Shown: positions 34,339 to 46,106, counted from the stretch's first letter. The stretch: 64,000 bases of DNA from Anthopleura xanthogrammica (GCA_964019055.1 OZ025211.1:7814400-7878399), one strand, 5' to 3'. Translations and numbers: made by a program. The notes: generated by a model not told the origin, from the sequence alone.

Positions 34339-37300
34339 ATGGAGCGACGAAAAAGAGAAAGATCAAGGTCTCCTGTAGATTCTAGGGCACATCACAGAGA
34401 AAATTACTCCAGAGAGCGGGATAAAGATAGGCATGGAAGGTAAAGAATAAGCTTTTTCTTTGTAAACGTCAAGCTTATTTCTATTTTCTTAGCATGTTTT
34501 TCTGTTATTCTTTATAAAAAGGAAAGATACAGATCATAAAAGAGAAAGTACTAAAGCCTCATCTTACGATAGAAGAGAACGAGAACATCAATCAAGAAAT
34601 GACCCACGAGAAAAAGAAAGAAAAGAACAAAGACATGAAAGAAATAATCAACCAAGGAGAGAAGAATACGAAGAACGAAGTAACAGACATTCCAATATAG
34701 GCAGTTATGATGATGAGAGGAATGCGAATCGAAGAGATAATGAAAGAACATCAAGACCAGGTAGAGATAGTAGTCGAGAGAGGATCACCCAGAGGAATGA
34801 TGAAGAAAGAGAAGGGTACAGAAGAGATAACAGACATGGTTTTAGAGGAGACAGAGTAAGAATTGCCTAATCTTGACATCCTTTTCAGCAATAACATGTA
34901 TGCTCAATGATTATTGAGTTTAGATGGATACAACGGACTTGTTAACATACAGACTCTGGAATACTTTCAGAATACCCTGCAACACATGTTTAGAATGCAG
35001 GAAACTTTTTGAGAAACAATTTCATATCATTTGCAAGGTCTTCTTAAGTTGTACCCAGACTCCAATAATTTCTAATTTGGGTGGTGTTGATGTAGTGTGC
35101 AAATATACTATATTAAAATCCAGACTTGATTGCCAGGCTATAGTCGTATTGTACTTCATGTACGATACAAACATGTTGATCACCAAATACATTTATTGGT
35201 AGGAATTAAGTAATGTACCATATACAATGTTCATACCTTTGGGCATTAATATTTTTTTTAATAGAAATGCTAGTCAGTTAACTACCCAACAACGTTATAA
35301 TCAAATCTACAGCACTACTGTATATCTATCAATCCTTTTGAGCCTTAATGCAATTTTGAACCTTTTATTTCAGATAGCCTGCTAAAATTTTAATATCTTA
35401 TCTCAAATATGGCCTATTGAAATCTTTTTATCTGGTATCTGGTTAACAGGATCAAGGTGAAGAGCAGAGAGGACAAAGAAGACCAGGTTACCATGGGAGA
35501 CAAAGAGGTAATGAATATCATTTTCTGAGTCATTTTATATAATTGTAATTTGTTATGCTGTAACTCTGGTGAGCTAATTCTGATAAATATACTGTTTATA
35601 AACTTAAATATTATATGTGTACTTGTAGTTTCTAAAATATTCATGTATTTAACTCCCTCCATGGAGAAGGATTGGATTTCAAAGGGGTGAAACGGTCTAA
35701 GCAACCTTTTTCATAGAAAAAGTATATATATATATATGCTTTTAGGAATTATATGCTTGTCCTGTAAACTTTTGTTCATAATTTTATATACTTTAAAGGT
35801 CGTAGAAGAGAAAGCGATGACGAACCAGAGGATTCTTCAAGGTACTGTAAAACCAATTTTTTTTACAAAAGTTCAAGGCTAATAAGCCAACCAGCAATGT
35901 TGATTTCCACAAGCATCCCCACCCTTCTTCTGTATGTATGGGAGTCCCCCATGGGGTTGCACCACCTTATTACCCATATTGCTACACCTTATAAAGACAA
36001 AATAACTGGTAATACTTGTATATTAACATAGATATGGTCAACCCGCTGGAGAACAAGGCACAACTGATGCTGCTGTTGAGGCTGAAAAACCTAATTTTGG
36101 TCTCTCTGGAAAACTAACTGAATATACAAACACATACAAAGTAAGTGAAGTTTTTTTGTTGAGCTAATAGTTCGTATATCAAAAAGAATTGAAATTGATT
36201 TCACAAGGTTGATTTGACCAAGAGGTGGGTAAGAACAAGATACTAATGACTGGTGACTGTGGAGGGAGGGGAAAGCATTCGCTTTGCTAGTCTTGCTTTA
36301 GTGCCAATTCATGTTGATAAAAAATGATATGAAAATTTCTCAAATTTTTTCTTCAATTTGGTTGACTCGTGACTTGTACTTGACTCAGGCTCGAACTTGA
36401 CTTGTTCTACGGTACAACTCTAATCTTATGACCCATAAAGCACTTTGATTTATCTGAATAAAGCCTAGCTATTATAGATCTCTTTCACCTCTCACATGTA
36501 TAGCTTGGACTTTTTGTTTTCCTTTAATTTTACCTATTGAATTGAATTTACTTATTAAATCCTTTAATTTTACTTATTGAAAATCTTTGCCTTCTTGTTT
36601 AAGGGTGTTGTTATAAAATACAATGAGCCACCTGAGGGTAGAAAACCAAAAACAAGATGGCGGTTATATCCTTTTAAGGGAGAGGAAGGACTCCGTAAGT
36701 ATTTATCACATCACAGGCATCCCAAATATAGGATTTACTTACAACCCTTTTCATAGTTCTGTGTTCTAACTGACTCCAGATATCTGGCATTTCATCTGCT
36801 GTCCATCAAACTATGACAGGGCGAGTTCATTCCGATTGAGCGATAAGGAAATAATATTTATTGACTTATATAGTGTCAATATCAATGTACATTTTCATCA
36901 ATGATTCCTTTGACTAGACAGCCATTTTCACACAGGAATTTCTTTATTTCTCACGATCGGAATGAACTCGGCGTGTAGTAGTTTGAGTGACAGAAGCTAA
37001 AATGCCAGATGTCTGGAGAAGTTTAGGTCACAGAATTATGAAAAGGGCTGTAATCCCTTATGACTGAAATAAAAGGTCTTTTTGAATCAAAACCAACTCA
37101 AATAAGGTCTTCCTGTGCTTGTTGCAATTTGAACTCTCTTTTTTTCTCAGTGAGTAAGGTGAAAATTCACCAGGATATCTTCATTTTTCTCATTCACAGC
37201 TGTCCTGTACATTCACAGACAGAGTGCATATCTTTTAGGAAGACAGAGACATGTAAGTTTACAACAGTACTATTTATTTATTATTTATTGTTCTTTCTGT

Positions 37301-39484
37301 GAGAGCCTAGCAACTCAGGCTAAAAGTGCAGACACATGGTACGCTGTTGCTTGTGAAGGAGTAGATTGCACTGTGTGTGTCTATGCATGCAATGTTGTGC
37401 GCAAAATCACAGAAATGTAGAAATGGGTAAAACGTTGAAGGGGTGAAGACAAGGTGTAATTTTCCATATTAGTAATGTGTGGTTGCAACGGCACATTTTG
37501 TCTCAATGGTATCGTGACAACTGATTGATTCTTGTGCCTAAGCCAATCAAAACGCAGAAAATTCTACACTATCCCATCAAGTTCAGAAAGCACTTGTAAA
37601 GATCCACTGTTGCACATTCCCACTCCATACTTCTAAATAATCCCCTCTGCTGTAATCGTAGTGAAAAGTTAACGACTTTTTTTGTTAAATAAATATTCTT
37701 TTCTATAAATCGTTTTATTGGCTGTTTCAGATAGCAGATATTCCAATAGATCACCCGTCCTGTTCCAAGCAGCACGCAGTGTTACAGTACAGGCTTGCTA
37801 ACTTCGAGAGACCAGATGGGACAAAAGGTCGTAAAGTTAAGTAAGTCTACCCAGTACAGACCTCTTGCAGCACGTCGGAATGCAGCTCAATTTGGAGGAC
37901 AAAACAATAGGTTTCCAATTTACAGGAGATTGAAATTCTTTTGTTTTGGTGGCCAGATTGAGCTGCTTTGACGTCCTGTCTTCTCTGATCACGAGAGACT
38001 CCAAGTCAATATTTTATTCCAATTTTCATAATTACGCGACCCAGACATCCAGTTATAATTCGAGTCGTCTGGGTTTTTGGCTTCCGTCAACTTTAAACAA
38101 TAATTTCCAACCGTCTGAGCTAGTAAATGTTTAATCGACGGGAACCTAAAACCCAAATGTCTTGGGCTGATTTGGTTGAGAAAATGGGTGTAACAAGCGC
38201 CCACTTCCTCTTGTCTTTTTCTCTATCCAATATAGTCGTTGCCAGATCCAGATCATCTGGACGTTATCCCTGTTATAGATTTTCTAATTGCCTCTGTGCT
38301 CCTTGTGACAACCAAGCTATGCTGGATGAGTATTGTGTTAGAACCTGTTTTGATCGTTTGCTGATGTGTTTTATTGAAGGCCATATATCATCGATCTTGA
38401 ATCTGCTAATGGGACATTCCTCAATAACCAGAAGATCGATCCGCGGAGATACTACGAGCTTAAAGAACGGGTAAGTTTGGAGGCCATACCCGTACTGTGC
38501 ATGTGCCGCAATTTTTTCCGCATATAAGATCTGCTCCATATGCATACACTGACAAAAACACATGCTACGCACGGCATTAAAGTACCGAACAATGTGCATG
38601 ACGGCCGAGAAGACATGAAAATAGCGATGAAAAGAGTTGTAACTGAAACTTGCCTTGCGACACAGGATTCAGTTGCATGAGTAATATATAGATCTGTGGT
38701 TTCCATGACACATTCTCGTCAAGGTTTATGTTACACGATGAAGCTCTTAGATAAAATTTGTCTCAATATCGCTGCACAAATTATTTTAATGCTTTTATAA
38801 TTTCGCGTCAGATTTGTTTAGGGGATGGGGTAGGGAACATTCATTGTACGAAAGACGCCAAAGTCTCACGAAACGTTTATATGAGGAAATCATTAACGAT
38901 CATTCACATAAATTGTATTCTCTTCTTCCCAGTAAGCGTAATAGCAAGTATAATCTAAGGCGCAAGCGTGAATTTGTAATCCCAAAATGCAAGACCAAAA
39001 GATGCCAGCATAGTTTCATAAATTTTAATGCATCATATTATAGTAACTCTTAAACATTTTATAATAATTTTAGAAGCATAATAATTAGTGCTAGTCCCTT
39101 TCTTAGTCTTATATCTAAATGAACCTTAAAATATCTAGTTTATTATTAGTAATATTGATATATATTTTATTTCGATATTTGTAATGCTTAAGTATATTTC
39201 AGCCGTTATAGGCTGCAAATCTTTTGTCAATAAACTATCTATCTATCTATCTATCTATCTATCTCATTGATTAGCCTACTCCTTGAAGCATTAAAGTCGT
39301 AATCTTTTCCCCTCAGGATGTACTCAAGTTTGGATTCAGTTCACGTGAGTATGTCATACTTCACGAAAGGAGCTCAAACACAGCTGAGCAAGATACAGGA
39401 AATACAGGTGAAGCTGCAGGAAGCGGCAGTGATGCTAGCAGTGATGCTAGTAGTGATGCTAGTAGCGATGCTAGCCCTGAATAA
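34339..39484 (+). CDS. SNIP1: Smad nuclear-interacting protein 1 homologue (FHA domain), 10 exons
   Basis: A nuclear FHA-domain protein. SNIP1 is known to act in pre-mRNA splicing and RNA processing and to restrain Smad and NF-kB coactivators. Exons: 34339-34439, 34522-34855, 35450-35507, 35799-35841, 36032-36140, 36604-36694, 37200-37252, 37731-37840, 38380-38470 and 39317-39484. All introns are GT-AG, and the join is in frame from ATG to TAA (385 aa, close to vertebrate length). Residues 1-145 are rich in Arg, Glu, Ser and Asp (RS-like, disordered). The conserved block YGQPAGEQG..KPNFGLSGKL follows, then the FHA domain at about 246-350 with GR (259-260), SxxH (275-278) and NGT (310-312), the phosphothreonine-binding residues. 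The tail has four Ser-Asp-Ala repeats. The introns carry a long-armed MITE, a small foldback element and a LINE remnant. Confidence 0.95.
36730..37058. mobile_element. MITE with about 100-bp inverted arms in SNIP1 intron 6
   Basis: The left arm contains ACCCTTTTCATAGTTCTGTG, CTCCAGATATCTGGCATTT and GAGTTCATTCCGAT. The right arm is its inverse: ATCGGAATGAACTC, AAATGCCAGATGTCTGGAG, and CAGAATTATGAAAAGGGCT. Between them are about 105 bp of unique AT-rich sequence. It lies wholly within the intron (36695-37199). Confidence 0.85.
37875..37977. repeat. Small foldback element in SNIP1 intron 8
   Basis: CGTCGGAATGCAGCTCAATT then TGGAGGACAAAAC pairs with GTTTTGGTGGCCAGATTGAG then CTGCTTTGACG. Arms of about 33 bp. 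Confidence 0.65.
38830..39264 (+). pseudogene. LINE 3' end (RT C-terminus and tail) in SNIP1 intron 9
   Basis: A frame ending at 39053 reads HKLYSLLPSKRNSKYNLRRK and continues REFVIPKCKTKRCQHSFINF before a stop. This is the conserved C-terminal block (LLP..S.Y.LR..R.F..P..KT.R...SFI) of L2/CR1-like non-LTR reverse transcriptases. A 3' UTR follows, ending GTCAATAAACTATC and a CTAT microsatellite (39234-39264), which looks like the element's own tail. It lies in sense within the intron, 5'-truncated and non-functional. Confidence 0.7.
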
Positions 39485-40955
39485 CCAATAACTGGAGCTG
39501 ATGCGCAAGAGTTAATCTTTCCCGAGCTCCCTGTGGAACTCGTGGTTGAGGTAAACTGGAACATAAGTTACCATCAAAATCTACCTAACAGTGAATCCTT
39601 GTTCTGGAGAAAGAAATTGGGCTCAAGATTAACCGTTTTTCACGCGCCCTCGTATATAGTTGTACATACTCAGTGTAGTTTTTGAGATCGATGCTCTTGG
39701 GCAGTGAAGAATTCTCATTTCAAGATCCTCGTTTACATGAGGCTATAGACCAATATCACGCTAGCGTGACATTATGAAATATTAGATTTACAAGAAAAAG
39801 AGTTTACTATCAAATTTGACACATCCATAATAGTAAAATTGCAAAGTTTCGTAAAAATTGTTCTTAAACTAACAAAGATATAAATTTTTGAAACTAAGCA
39901 TTTTTGCATTGAAGAAATAACCCTCGTTATCAGTCTAGACACATACATTTCTTTGCAAAAAAATTCCTCAAAAATTCTTAGTCAGTTCAAAAATTCATAA
40001 CTCCGTAAATTTAAGGGGAATCTTAACGACTCTTTGCAATTTTACTAATATCGATGTGACAAATCTAATATTGAGCTTTTTCCCCCGAAAAAAAAACAAC
40101 ACTTTAGTGTGATATAGGTCTATATGTTTTAATGGTTTTGATTTCATTCAGGAAATGAAAAAAAAAGCTTATTCCTTTCACTAAGCCCCGGTTACACGGA
40201 CACGGTTTCATTTGAACACCGTGATAGTTTCTACTCGGTTACGCCTTGCGTTTAGACGACATCGATTGAATATGTAATGAAACTGTGATGTTTTGAAAAC
40301 GCTGTCTGAGACTAATACTTCATACCGTTCTCATGTAATCGATTTGGAACCTTTTACTGCCTAGAGCACAAAGCATTATGGGTCATAGAAAAATTCCAAC
40401 TTACGTGTCATATACCCAATCTCTCTTGCAGACAAATAAACCCGTATTTTATAACCTTTTTATATTAGTGTCCATTTGCTCTAATACTGTGTATTTTTAA
40501 GCCTATTTGTCAAAGTAGGACCAATATTATCAATGAATATTTTTTGTTTATCGTGAAATAAGATCAGTGTTTCAGGCTTTTAGTCCAGTCGGGTTTTTAT
40601 CCGGACCAGTGGGAAGCGTCTGGGTAAAAGGGGTCCCATTCTGAGTCGATAGGGACTGGAAAACGCGGTTACTTCACAGGAAATAAATCCTGTTCTTATC
40701 TATGTCGATATTTTCTTCTGTAAAGCCATTAAGAAAGCAAAGGTTCAAAATCGAATGGAAGAATGCACTTAGCAGACAGATTGAAAGAAAGACGGAAAAA
40801 AGAAAAGAAATATGAAAGAAAGAAGGAAGGAGAAATGGAAAAAAGAATAGAGAAAAATGTGACGACTTTTTCCATTTTTGCCATTATCTAATCCTAATCC
40901 ACTATAAAATATCAGATGGTCCTGGTTTCTTCCTTTTGGAAAAACGAGACAAATG
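39485..40955. other. Intergenic downstream of SNIP1
   Basis: Contains the SNIP1 3' UTR; no strong poly(A) signal was picked out. A degenerate repeat region around 40188-40340 starts GGTTACACGGACACGGTTTC. No gene. Confidence 0.45.
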
Positions 40956-41009
40956 AGGGGAGGGGAGGGGAGGGGAGGGGAGGGGAGGGGAGGGGAGGGG
41001 AGGGGAGGG
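40956..41009. repeat. (GGGGA)n microsatellite
   Basis: About 11 uninterrupted 5-bp units. Confidence 0.95.
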
Positions 41010-41365
41010 ATTGAATGACAACTTTTCACTGCTATATTTTTATGATTTCATTTTTATTCAACCCTCGCAGTCAGTGGGAACCTGAATGTAGGGCGCGTGC
41101 CGCGCAATCATTACGCAAGTCATCTTTTTTCAACTCCTTGCTGAACGTGTAACAGAGCTGTGGAATTTGGATTTCCTTCCGTAGTTGATCATGAAGCCAT
41201 TTGCCAATTCTCTATGGCTAAATAGCATGAGATTTCTTTATGAAAGCTGAATGAAATGAATGTCCAGAGTGCATTCGTCTTTCTATGGTAAGACATGCAG
41301 TTTATCCTTCCAACTTTCTAACAATACTACTTGTTCTTCGCAGCAATCCCATGCAATTGCGGTTG

Positions 41366-41492
41366 CCACTCCATTGCCTTCAAACAATTGCTTTAAGTCG
41401 TGGCATTTGGGTCAGTTTCTATTGATCAACGGTATTGTTGACCCAAATGCCTCGAACTGAAACAATTGAGTGAAACTCTAATATCTACTATT
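41366..41492. mobile_element. Foldback element family C, copy 1
   Basis: CCATTGCCTTCAAACAATTG, TTTAAGTCGTGGCATTTGGG and TCA are mirrored by TGACCCAAATGCCTCGAACT and GAAACAATTG. The right end is GAGTGAAACTCTAATATCTA. A second copy is at 42225-42389. Confidence 0.75.
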
Positions 41493-41502
41493 AATAACTT
41501 AT

Positions 41503-41691
41503 GATGGCCTTACACGGCACCCGACGAATTTTTAACCGTTCGAAAAGTTGTAGGCTTAGGCGTTCCGTTCACGTACAAACTCAAACGCTTAGCTGTAGAA
41601 ATTAAAGAGATGGTTATGTGTTAATATTATGTACTCGTCAAATTTTTGAGCGGTTAAAAATCCGTTCGAGCCCGTGTAAGCTAGGTCAGCC
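41503..41691. mobile_element. Foldback element family B, copy 2
   Basis: GGCCTTACACGGCACCCGAC and TTTTTAACCGTTCG on the left are mirrored by GAGCGGTTAAAAATCCGTTC and CCCGTGTAAGCTAGGTC on the right. It shares the inner blocks CGTTCCGTTCACGTAC and GTAGAAATTAAAGA with the copy at 20571-20786. Confidence 0.8.
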
Positions 41692-42224
41692 TTGGAGTAG
41701 ATTAACTGAATACCATTTTTTAAAGACAAAAATACCATCAGAGTCTTCCAGTTTAGTCAAAAATCATTATTCCCCATTAATATTTAATTTTAACTTTCAT
41801 TTGACATCGATTGACTGTTTCTTTAAGCGGAACATGAGTTATTCATGAGAGCGGCTTTCCTTAATCTTCTTGTGATCGCGTGCGCAGAACCATGGCGGCT
41901 ATGAAGTTTTAACTCGCCTTTCAGTCAACTGAGTTTCATTCATCGTAAGAGGGGAATCTATAGTGATTGTACTTCATTGCTTTTGTTAGGCCTGTCTTTT
42001 TAATCATTTAAGGCTGTCATTATCGTTAAACCTGCGGTAAGGCGTTCTATTGTATATGAAGTTGAATAAGGGAGGCTGATGGGGCAATGGAATCCAAAAA
42101 CTCACCGGCCTGAAACCACTGACAATCGTAATATCTACCACTAATCGTCTTTAAAAAACTGTTTCGATTATGCGATAGCTTTAGGTGATGGTCGTATACT
42201 TTGTGTTATACACCGGCTACACAA
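41692..42224. other. Intergenic, nothing recognised
   Basis: No supported gene. Confidence 0.45.
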
Positions 42225-42389
42225 TAGTAGATATCAGAGTTACGCTCCATTGCCTTCAAACAATTGTTTCAAGTCGAGGCATTTGCGTCAACAATACAGT
42301 AAATGTATAGAAACTGACCTAAATACCGCAACTTGAAGAAAGCGACTTGAAGGCAATGGATCCCGAGTGAAACTCTGATATCTGCTATC
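42225..42389. mobile_element. Foldback element family C, copy 2
   Basis: TAGTAGATATCAGAGTTACG, then CTCCATTGCCTTCAAACAAT, is mirrored by CGACTTGAAGGCAATGG and GTGAAACTCTGATATCTGCT. It retains longer outer arms than copy 1. Confidence 0.8.
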
Positions 42390-43092
42390 ACCACGTATAG
42401 AGAAAGAAAAATACTGACATGAAAGAGATTTATGAAAGTGATGGCATGCAAACGAGTATATGCAAAGAGAAAATGAAAGAAAAGACTGAGAGAAGGAATG
42501 AAAGAAAGAAAAGAGGAAAGAGAAAGAAAGAGAAAAAAAGGAAGCAAGCAAACAAAAAATAAAAAGCAAAAACTAAAACAAATAAAAGCGCAAACCAAAC
42601 GAACGTACAAAGGAACAAATTAACGTACAAAGAAACAAAGTTGCCTGATAAGCTACCAAGCAAACTCTGGCAAAATGGAAAAAAAAGAAACAAAAAACGA
42701 TGCCTGGAGTCAGTATATATACCTACATAATGAAACTCTAGCTTCATTGGACTGCCGGCCGGAGACATTTTGCACACTAAAAGCCACATTCGATATTGCC
42801 AGGTGTTCATACAAAATGTATATTGTACTTAGATATAAAATACCGACAACAATTTTGTACGAATGCACTTAACATGGAAAACTGATAAAGAAAGGTGTAG
42901 ATTGGTTAAAAATGTTAAAAGGATGAAGTCAAACACTTAGAGATGACCGCCGATCGAACTGTTTTAACTTTCCTTTTTATTGAATTAACGTAAAAGGGTT
43001 TTATATATATTTGTAATTGTATCTTATCGAGTGGACGTTACTCCTACAGCTAGATCTGGTGCCATATCTAATTTTAAACCATGCACTGAGGT
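42390..43092. other. Intergenic, GA-rich purine tract
   Basis: About 42420-42700 is strongly purine-biased on the + strand (GAAAGA-type), giving long minus-strand Phe/Leu/Ser frames that are compositional artefacts. Confidence 0.55.
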
Positions 43093-43126
43093 GGGGGGGG
43101 GGGGGGGGGGGGGGGGGGGAGGGGGG
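43093..43126. repeat. Poly-G tract
   Basis: 27 G, one A, then 6 G. It has the potential to form G-quadruplexes. The length may be unreliable because homopolymers are hard to sequence. Confidence 0.9.
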
Positions 43127-43575
43127 CAAGAGGGCGTTTTAAGAGAAATTCTGGGTAAGGAAGGTTGGGATTTAGGGTTGGAAGATCCACTGGAAAGTTT
43201 TGGCATTCAATCCAGGTAGAAAACGTGTAGTTCTAGATAAGAGATACGGGGATGTGATTGGGAAACGCTGGTCACTTCCTCGAATATAAAACTAATGTAT
43301 ATATAAGTATACTTCATTATGAGGGCTTCGGGGATGGGAATCATGCTGGATATAGACATAAGAACCGTCAAAGAGATTTACTGTAAGATAACAAAGTGTG
43401 TTACATCATGACGTCCCTGCCGGAATTTCATCAAAACTGAGTAGAAAAGCGTTTCCGTTGAGCACTGTACTCATCACCCAAATGAATCTCCGCTATACCC
43501 CACCGCATAACACAGATTGACTGTTATATAACTATATAACCCTGAAACAGCCTCTTGAGGGTCAGGAGGGACTCT

Positions 43576-43742
43576 TATCTACAATTGTAGCAATCCAAAT
43601 GCCTGTTGATGAAACTACGTGAAAATAGTCCTACCACCCACTCCCACTAGAAGAACAAAACAATACCATATTAAATATAGTAAATTGAAACCTATCTACA
43701 ATTATAGCAATCAACATGCCTGTTGATGAAACTACGTGATGT
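43576..43742 (+). repeat. Short direct duplication (52-bp unit, 116-bp spacing)
   Basis: TATCTACAATTGTAGCAATC and ATGCCTGTTGATGAAACTAC are repeated as TATCTACAATTATAGCAATC and ATGCCTGTTGATGAAACTAC. Confidence 0.85.
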
Positions 43743-44720
43743 AGAGAGAAAACTCCCCTCACTTGTGGTTGAAAATTGATCAGTCTTACGCCTACTCGAT
43801 TGATAGATAAAGTTTTTGTCATCTTTTGTTAATTAGTTTTCTTATGGGTTCTCCTGATGGAAAGAGATAACTGTTTGAGATTTGAATAAACATAACAACC
43901 TTGATTGAACCTAGAAAAACCACTGAGAACAAATGTCGGCATCATCAATACCCAAATATTGACTATCTTAGAACAAAATTTAAACCTCACTTTGTGGGGA
44001 AAAAAATTTGTGAGACATCAAATGTGTGTCGTTCAGGAAAATGCTCATGTAATCATTTATGACAAATATAGTTGACTTTTGTATCTCGACTCCAAATTAT
44101 GTATTAAATATTTTATTTGTGAATCTGAGCATTAGTTGCAACAATTAAATTTCAAAACAATTTCAGTGAGAGAGCTTTTTATTTTGGTTTTCTATTATAA
44201 GTTAGACTCGTTAAGGTAAATTTCCCTCTTATCTTTTTGTCATTTCCTTTCAACCAGGAAAATATTAAGTATAATGTGAAAGGAAACGCATCTTCCCACT
44301 AGTTGTAGCGTCCTGAATATTCATATCCTTAAAACAATATTTTGAAGAGCCCATAAATGGGTGTTCCAAGGGTCGGCTAATCGTATTGAGAAAGATTTGA
44401 AGATAATTGCTAAGCTAATAAATATGCAAGAGAAAAGGGGAAAAAAATTACGTCCAGTTGGTTTGTTTTAAAGGAGATGCAAATGACACACTAATATAGT
44501 ATTTTCTTCAAGACTCAATGTTTAGTGCTTCGTCAATTATTTATGGTTACCTTGAGGTGTGTTTGTACAGAACGCAGTGGGACAACGTTTATCTTGAACA
44601 AATATAAGATCGCTGAATAATTATAAAGCATTGAATACGTGACGAATGTGCAAACAAGCTGGCTTAGTGATTCAGCTTATGACAAGTTAATACGCATTTG
44701 TATCATCTTTTCTTTTCCTT
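43743..44720. other. Upstream region of the second receptor
   Basis: No gene or mobile element recognised. TTTTCTTTTCCTTGTTCTTT then GCCAG at about 44709-44732 looks like a 3' splice site 12 nt before the receptor ATG, so a non-coding 5' exon may lie upstream. Confidence 0.4.
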
Positions 44721-44743
44721 GTTCTTTGCCAGCTGGATCGACA

Positions 44744-45997
44744 ATGAATGGTGATCGTCCAACTACCCTTCCAATTGAGCTAACATCGTCACCTTCAATA
44801 AACACAAGCCAAGGAACAGATACGACCAGTCTTGATATCACAAACAACTCAAGTGTCTTCAAGACAGCCAAAATCGTCTTCTACTTCCTAATTCTTGTGT
44901 TAAGTACTTTTGGCAACGGCATGTTGATTTATATTATCTGTTCGACGCGAAAAATGAGAACCGCCACCAACTATTTAATCTTCAATCTCGCAGTCTGCGA
45001 TTTTTTGACTCCGATTTTTAGCATCCCGTTTGACTTTGCTCTTGAGGAAAACAATTACAAGTGGTTCTACAGGGGTTTTATGTGCAAGTTTATTTATCCA
45101 GCCGCGACGTTCACCGTCACTTCCTCCGCGTTGAGTTTGGCTTTAATTTCTTTGGATCGCTACAGAATCATCATGCACCCCTACAAAACACGCCTAACTT
45201 CAAAGCAGATTTTATATTCGATCGGAGGCTTACATGTTTTCTCTGCCGTATGTGTGGCTCCTTACAGCTATGTTCTACGCTTAGATGGTGATCAGTGTAG
45301 AGAGGTATGGGGAAAGTTTGCTTATAGGCAAACTTATACTGCGTGCCTTTTTCTTGTGCAGTATGCTCTACCACTACTCTTCATGGCTGTCATGTACGCT
45401 CTAGCTTTGGTCAATTTATACCATTCGTCTGGAAGGACGCAAAAAATGAGATCGTCCAATCCACTCAAATCAGCCAGAATCAATAACAACGAGGCCAAGT
45501 CTTGGAAAAATACAACGACAAAACCCCGACCCTTGTTGCGATCGGTCAGTTTTCGCAACAAATCACTTTTCCAAGAACGCACCAATGCGAATATTCGAGC
45601 AACTAAAATGTTTATAACCGTTGTTATAGTGTTCGCCATTTTCATGCTTCCGAATCAAGTCGTTTGGTTGTGGTCAGACTTTGGTGGCGGACACAAAACC
45701 CGCATTTTTGGAAAGATAGTGATTATATGTTGGCTTTTCACCTACGCCAACTGCGTTAGTAATCCTATAATTTTTGCGCTTTTTAGTCCAGACTTTAGGC
45801 ATGGATTTCTTAAACTATGCAAGAAGTCAAAGACTAACTATTTTAGTTCATCTAGCAGTTTCAACAGAGGGAATTCGACGCGGCGTTCCCCGAGTACGAA
45901 TGATAAAAAAACGCAAATCACAAAACTGGCGAGTATTAGAGAAGTCACGGGGCATACGTCAAACGTGACGTGCTACAAAGCAACTACCTACTGTTGA
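44744..45997 (+). CDS. Neuropeptide-type class A G-protein-coupled receptor, single coding exon
   Basis: A 417-residue seven-helix receptor. The start is the first in-frame ATG; the frame extends upstream only to a GTG and across a likely splice acceptor at 44732. The N-terminus has N-glycosylation sites (N20, N34, N35). Seen: GN58 in TM1, NLAVCDFL with D86 in TM2, C114 before TM3 and C185 in ECL2 (the standard disulfide), DRYRIIMHP at 138-146, P210 in TM5, a long basic third intracellular loop (about 227-285), FMLP at 300-303 in TM6 where CWxP is usual, and NPIIF at 340-344 for NPxxY. The tail is Ser/Thr-rich with C359, a possible palmitoylation site. The pattern fits the peptide-binding (rhodopsin beta) group related to RFamide, NPY and tachykinin receptors, but the ligand cannot be named. 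The missing toggle Trp (Met) and the TM4 Trp are noteworthy. Confidence 0.92.
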   Translation: MNGDRPTTLPIELTSSPSINTSQGTDTTSLDITNNSSVFKTAKIVFYFLILVLSTFGNGMLIYIICSTRKMRTATNYLIFNLAVCDFLTPIFSIPFDFALEENNYKWFYRGFMCKFIYPAATFTVTSSALSLALISLDRYRIIMHPYKTRLTSKQILYSIGGLHVFSAVCVAPYSYVLRLDGDQCREVWGKFAYRQTYTACLFLVQYALPLLFMAVMYALALVNLYHSSGRTQKMRSSNPLKSARINNNEAKSWKNTTTKPRPLLRSVSFRNKSLFQERTNANIRATKMFITVVIVFAIFMLPNQVVWLWSDFGGGHKTRIFGKIVIICWLFTYANCVSNPIIFALFSPDFRHGFLKLCKKSKTNYFSSSSSFNRGNSTRRSPSTNDKKTQITKLASIREVTGHTSNVTCYKATTYC

Positions 45998-46100
45998 TTA
46001 AAACAAATCCTTTGGTCAGTAATTTCTATCTTGTCTTAATGACAAGAAGAAGAAAATTATACATACACACAGTTTATCGTAAATGAAACGCTCCAGATGA

Positions 46101-46106
46101 AATAAA
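46101..46106 (+). terminator. Candidate poly(A) signal of the second receptor
   Basis: AATAAA 104 nt after the stop codon, the nearest canonical hexamer. Further candidates occur near 46142. Position-based inference only. Confidence 0.45.

Noticed and set aside
38127..38474. Independent 115-aa gene within SNIP1
   Set aside because: It overlaps intron 8 and exon 9 in a different frame from the SNIP1 reading, with no recognisable motif.
42430..42810. Hydrophobic minus-strand frames rich in Phe and Leu
   Set aside because: They arise from a GA-rich purine tract; overlapping frames give similar composition.
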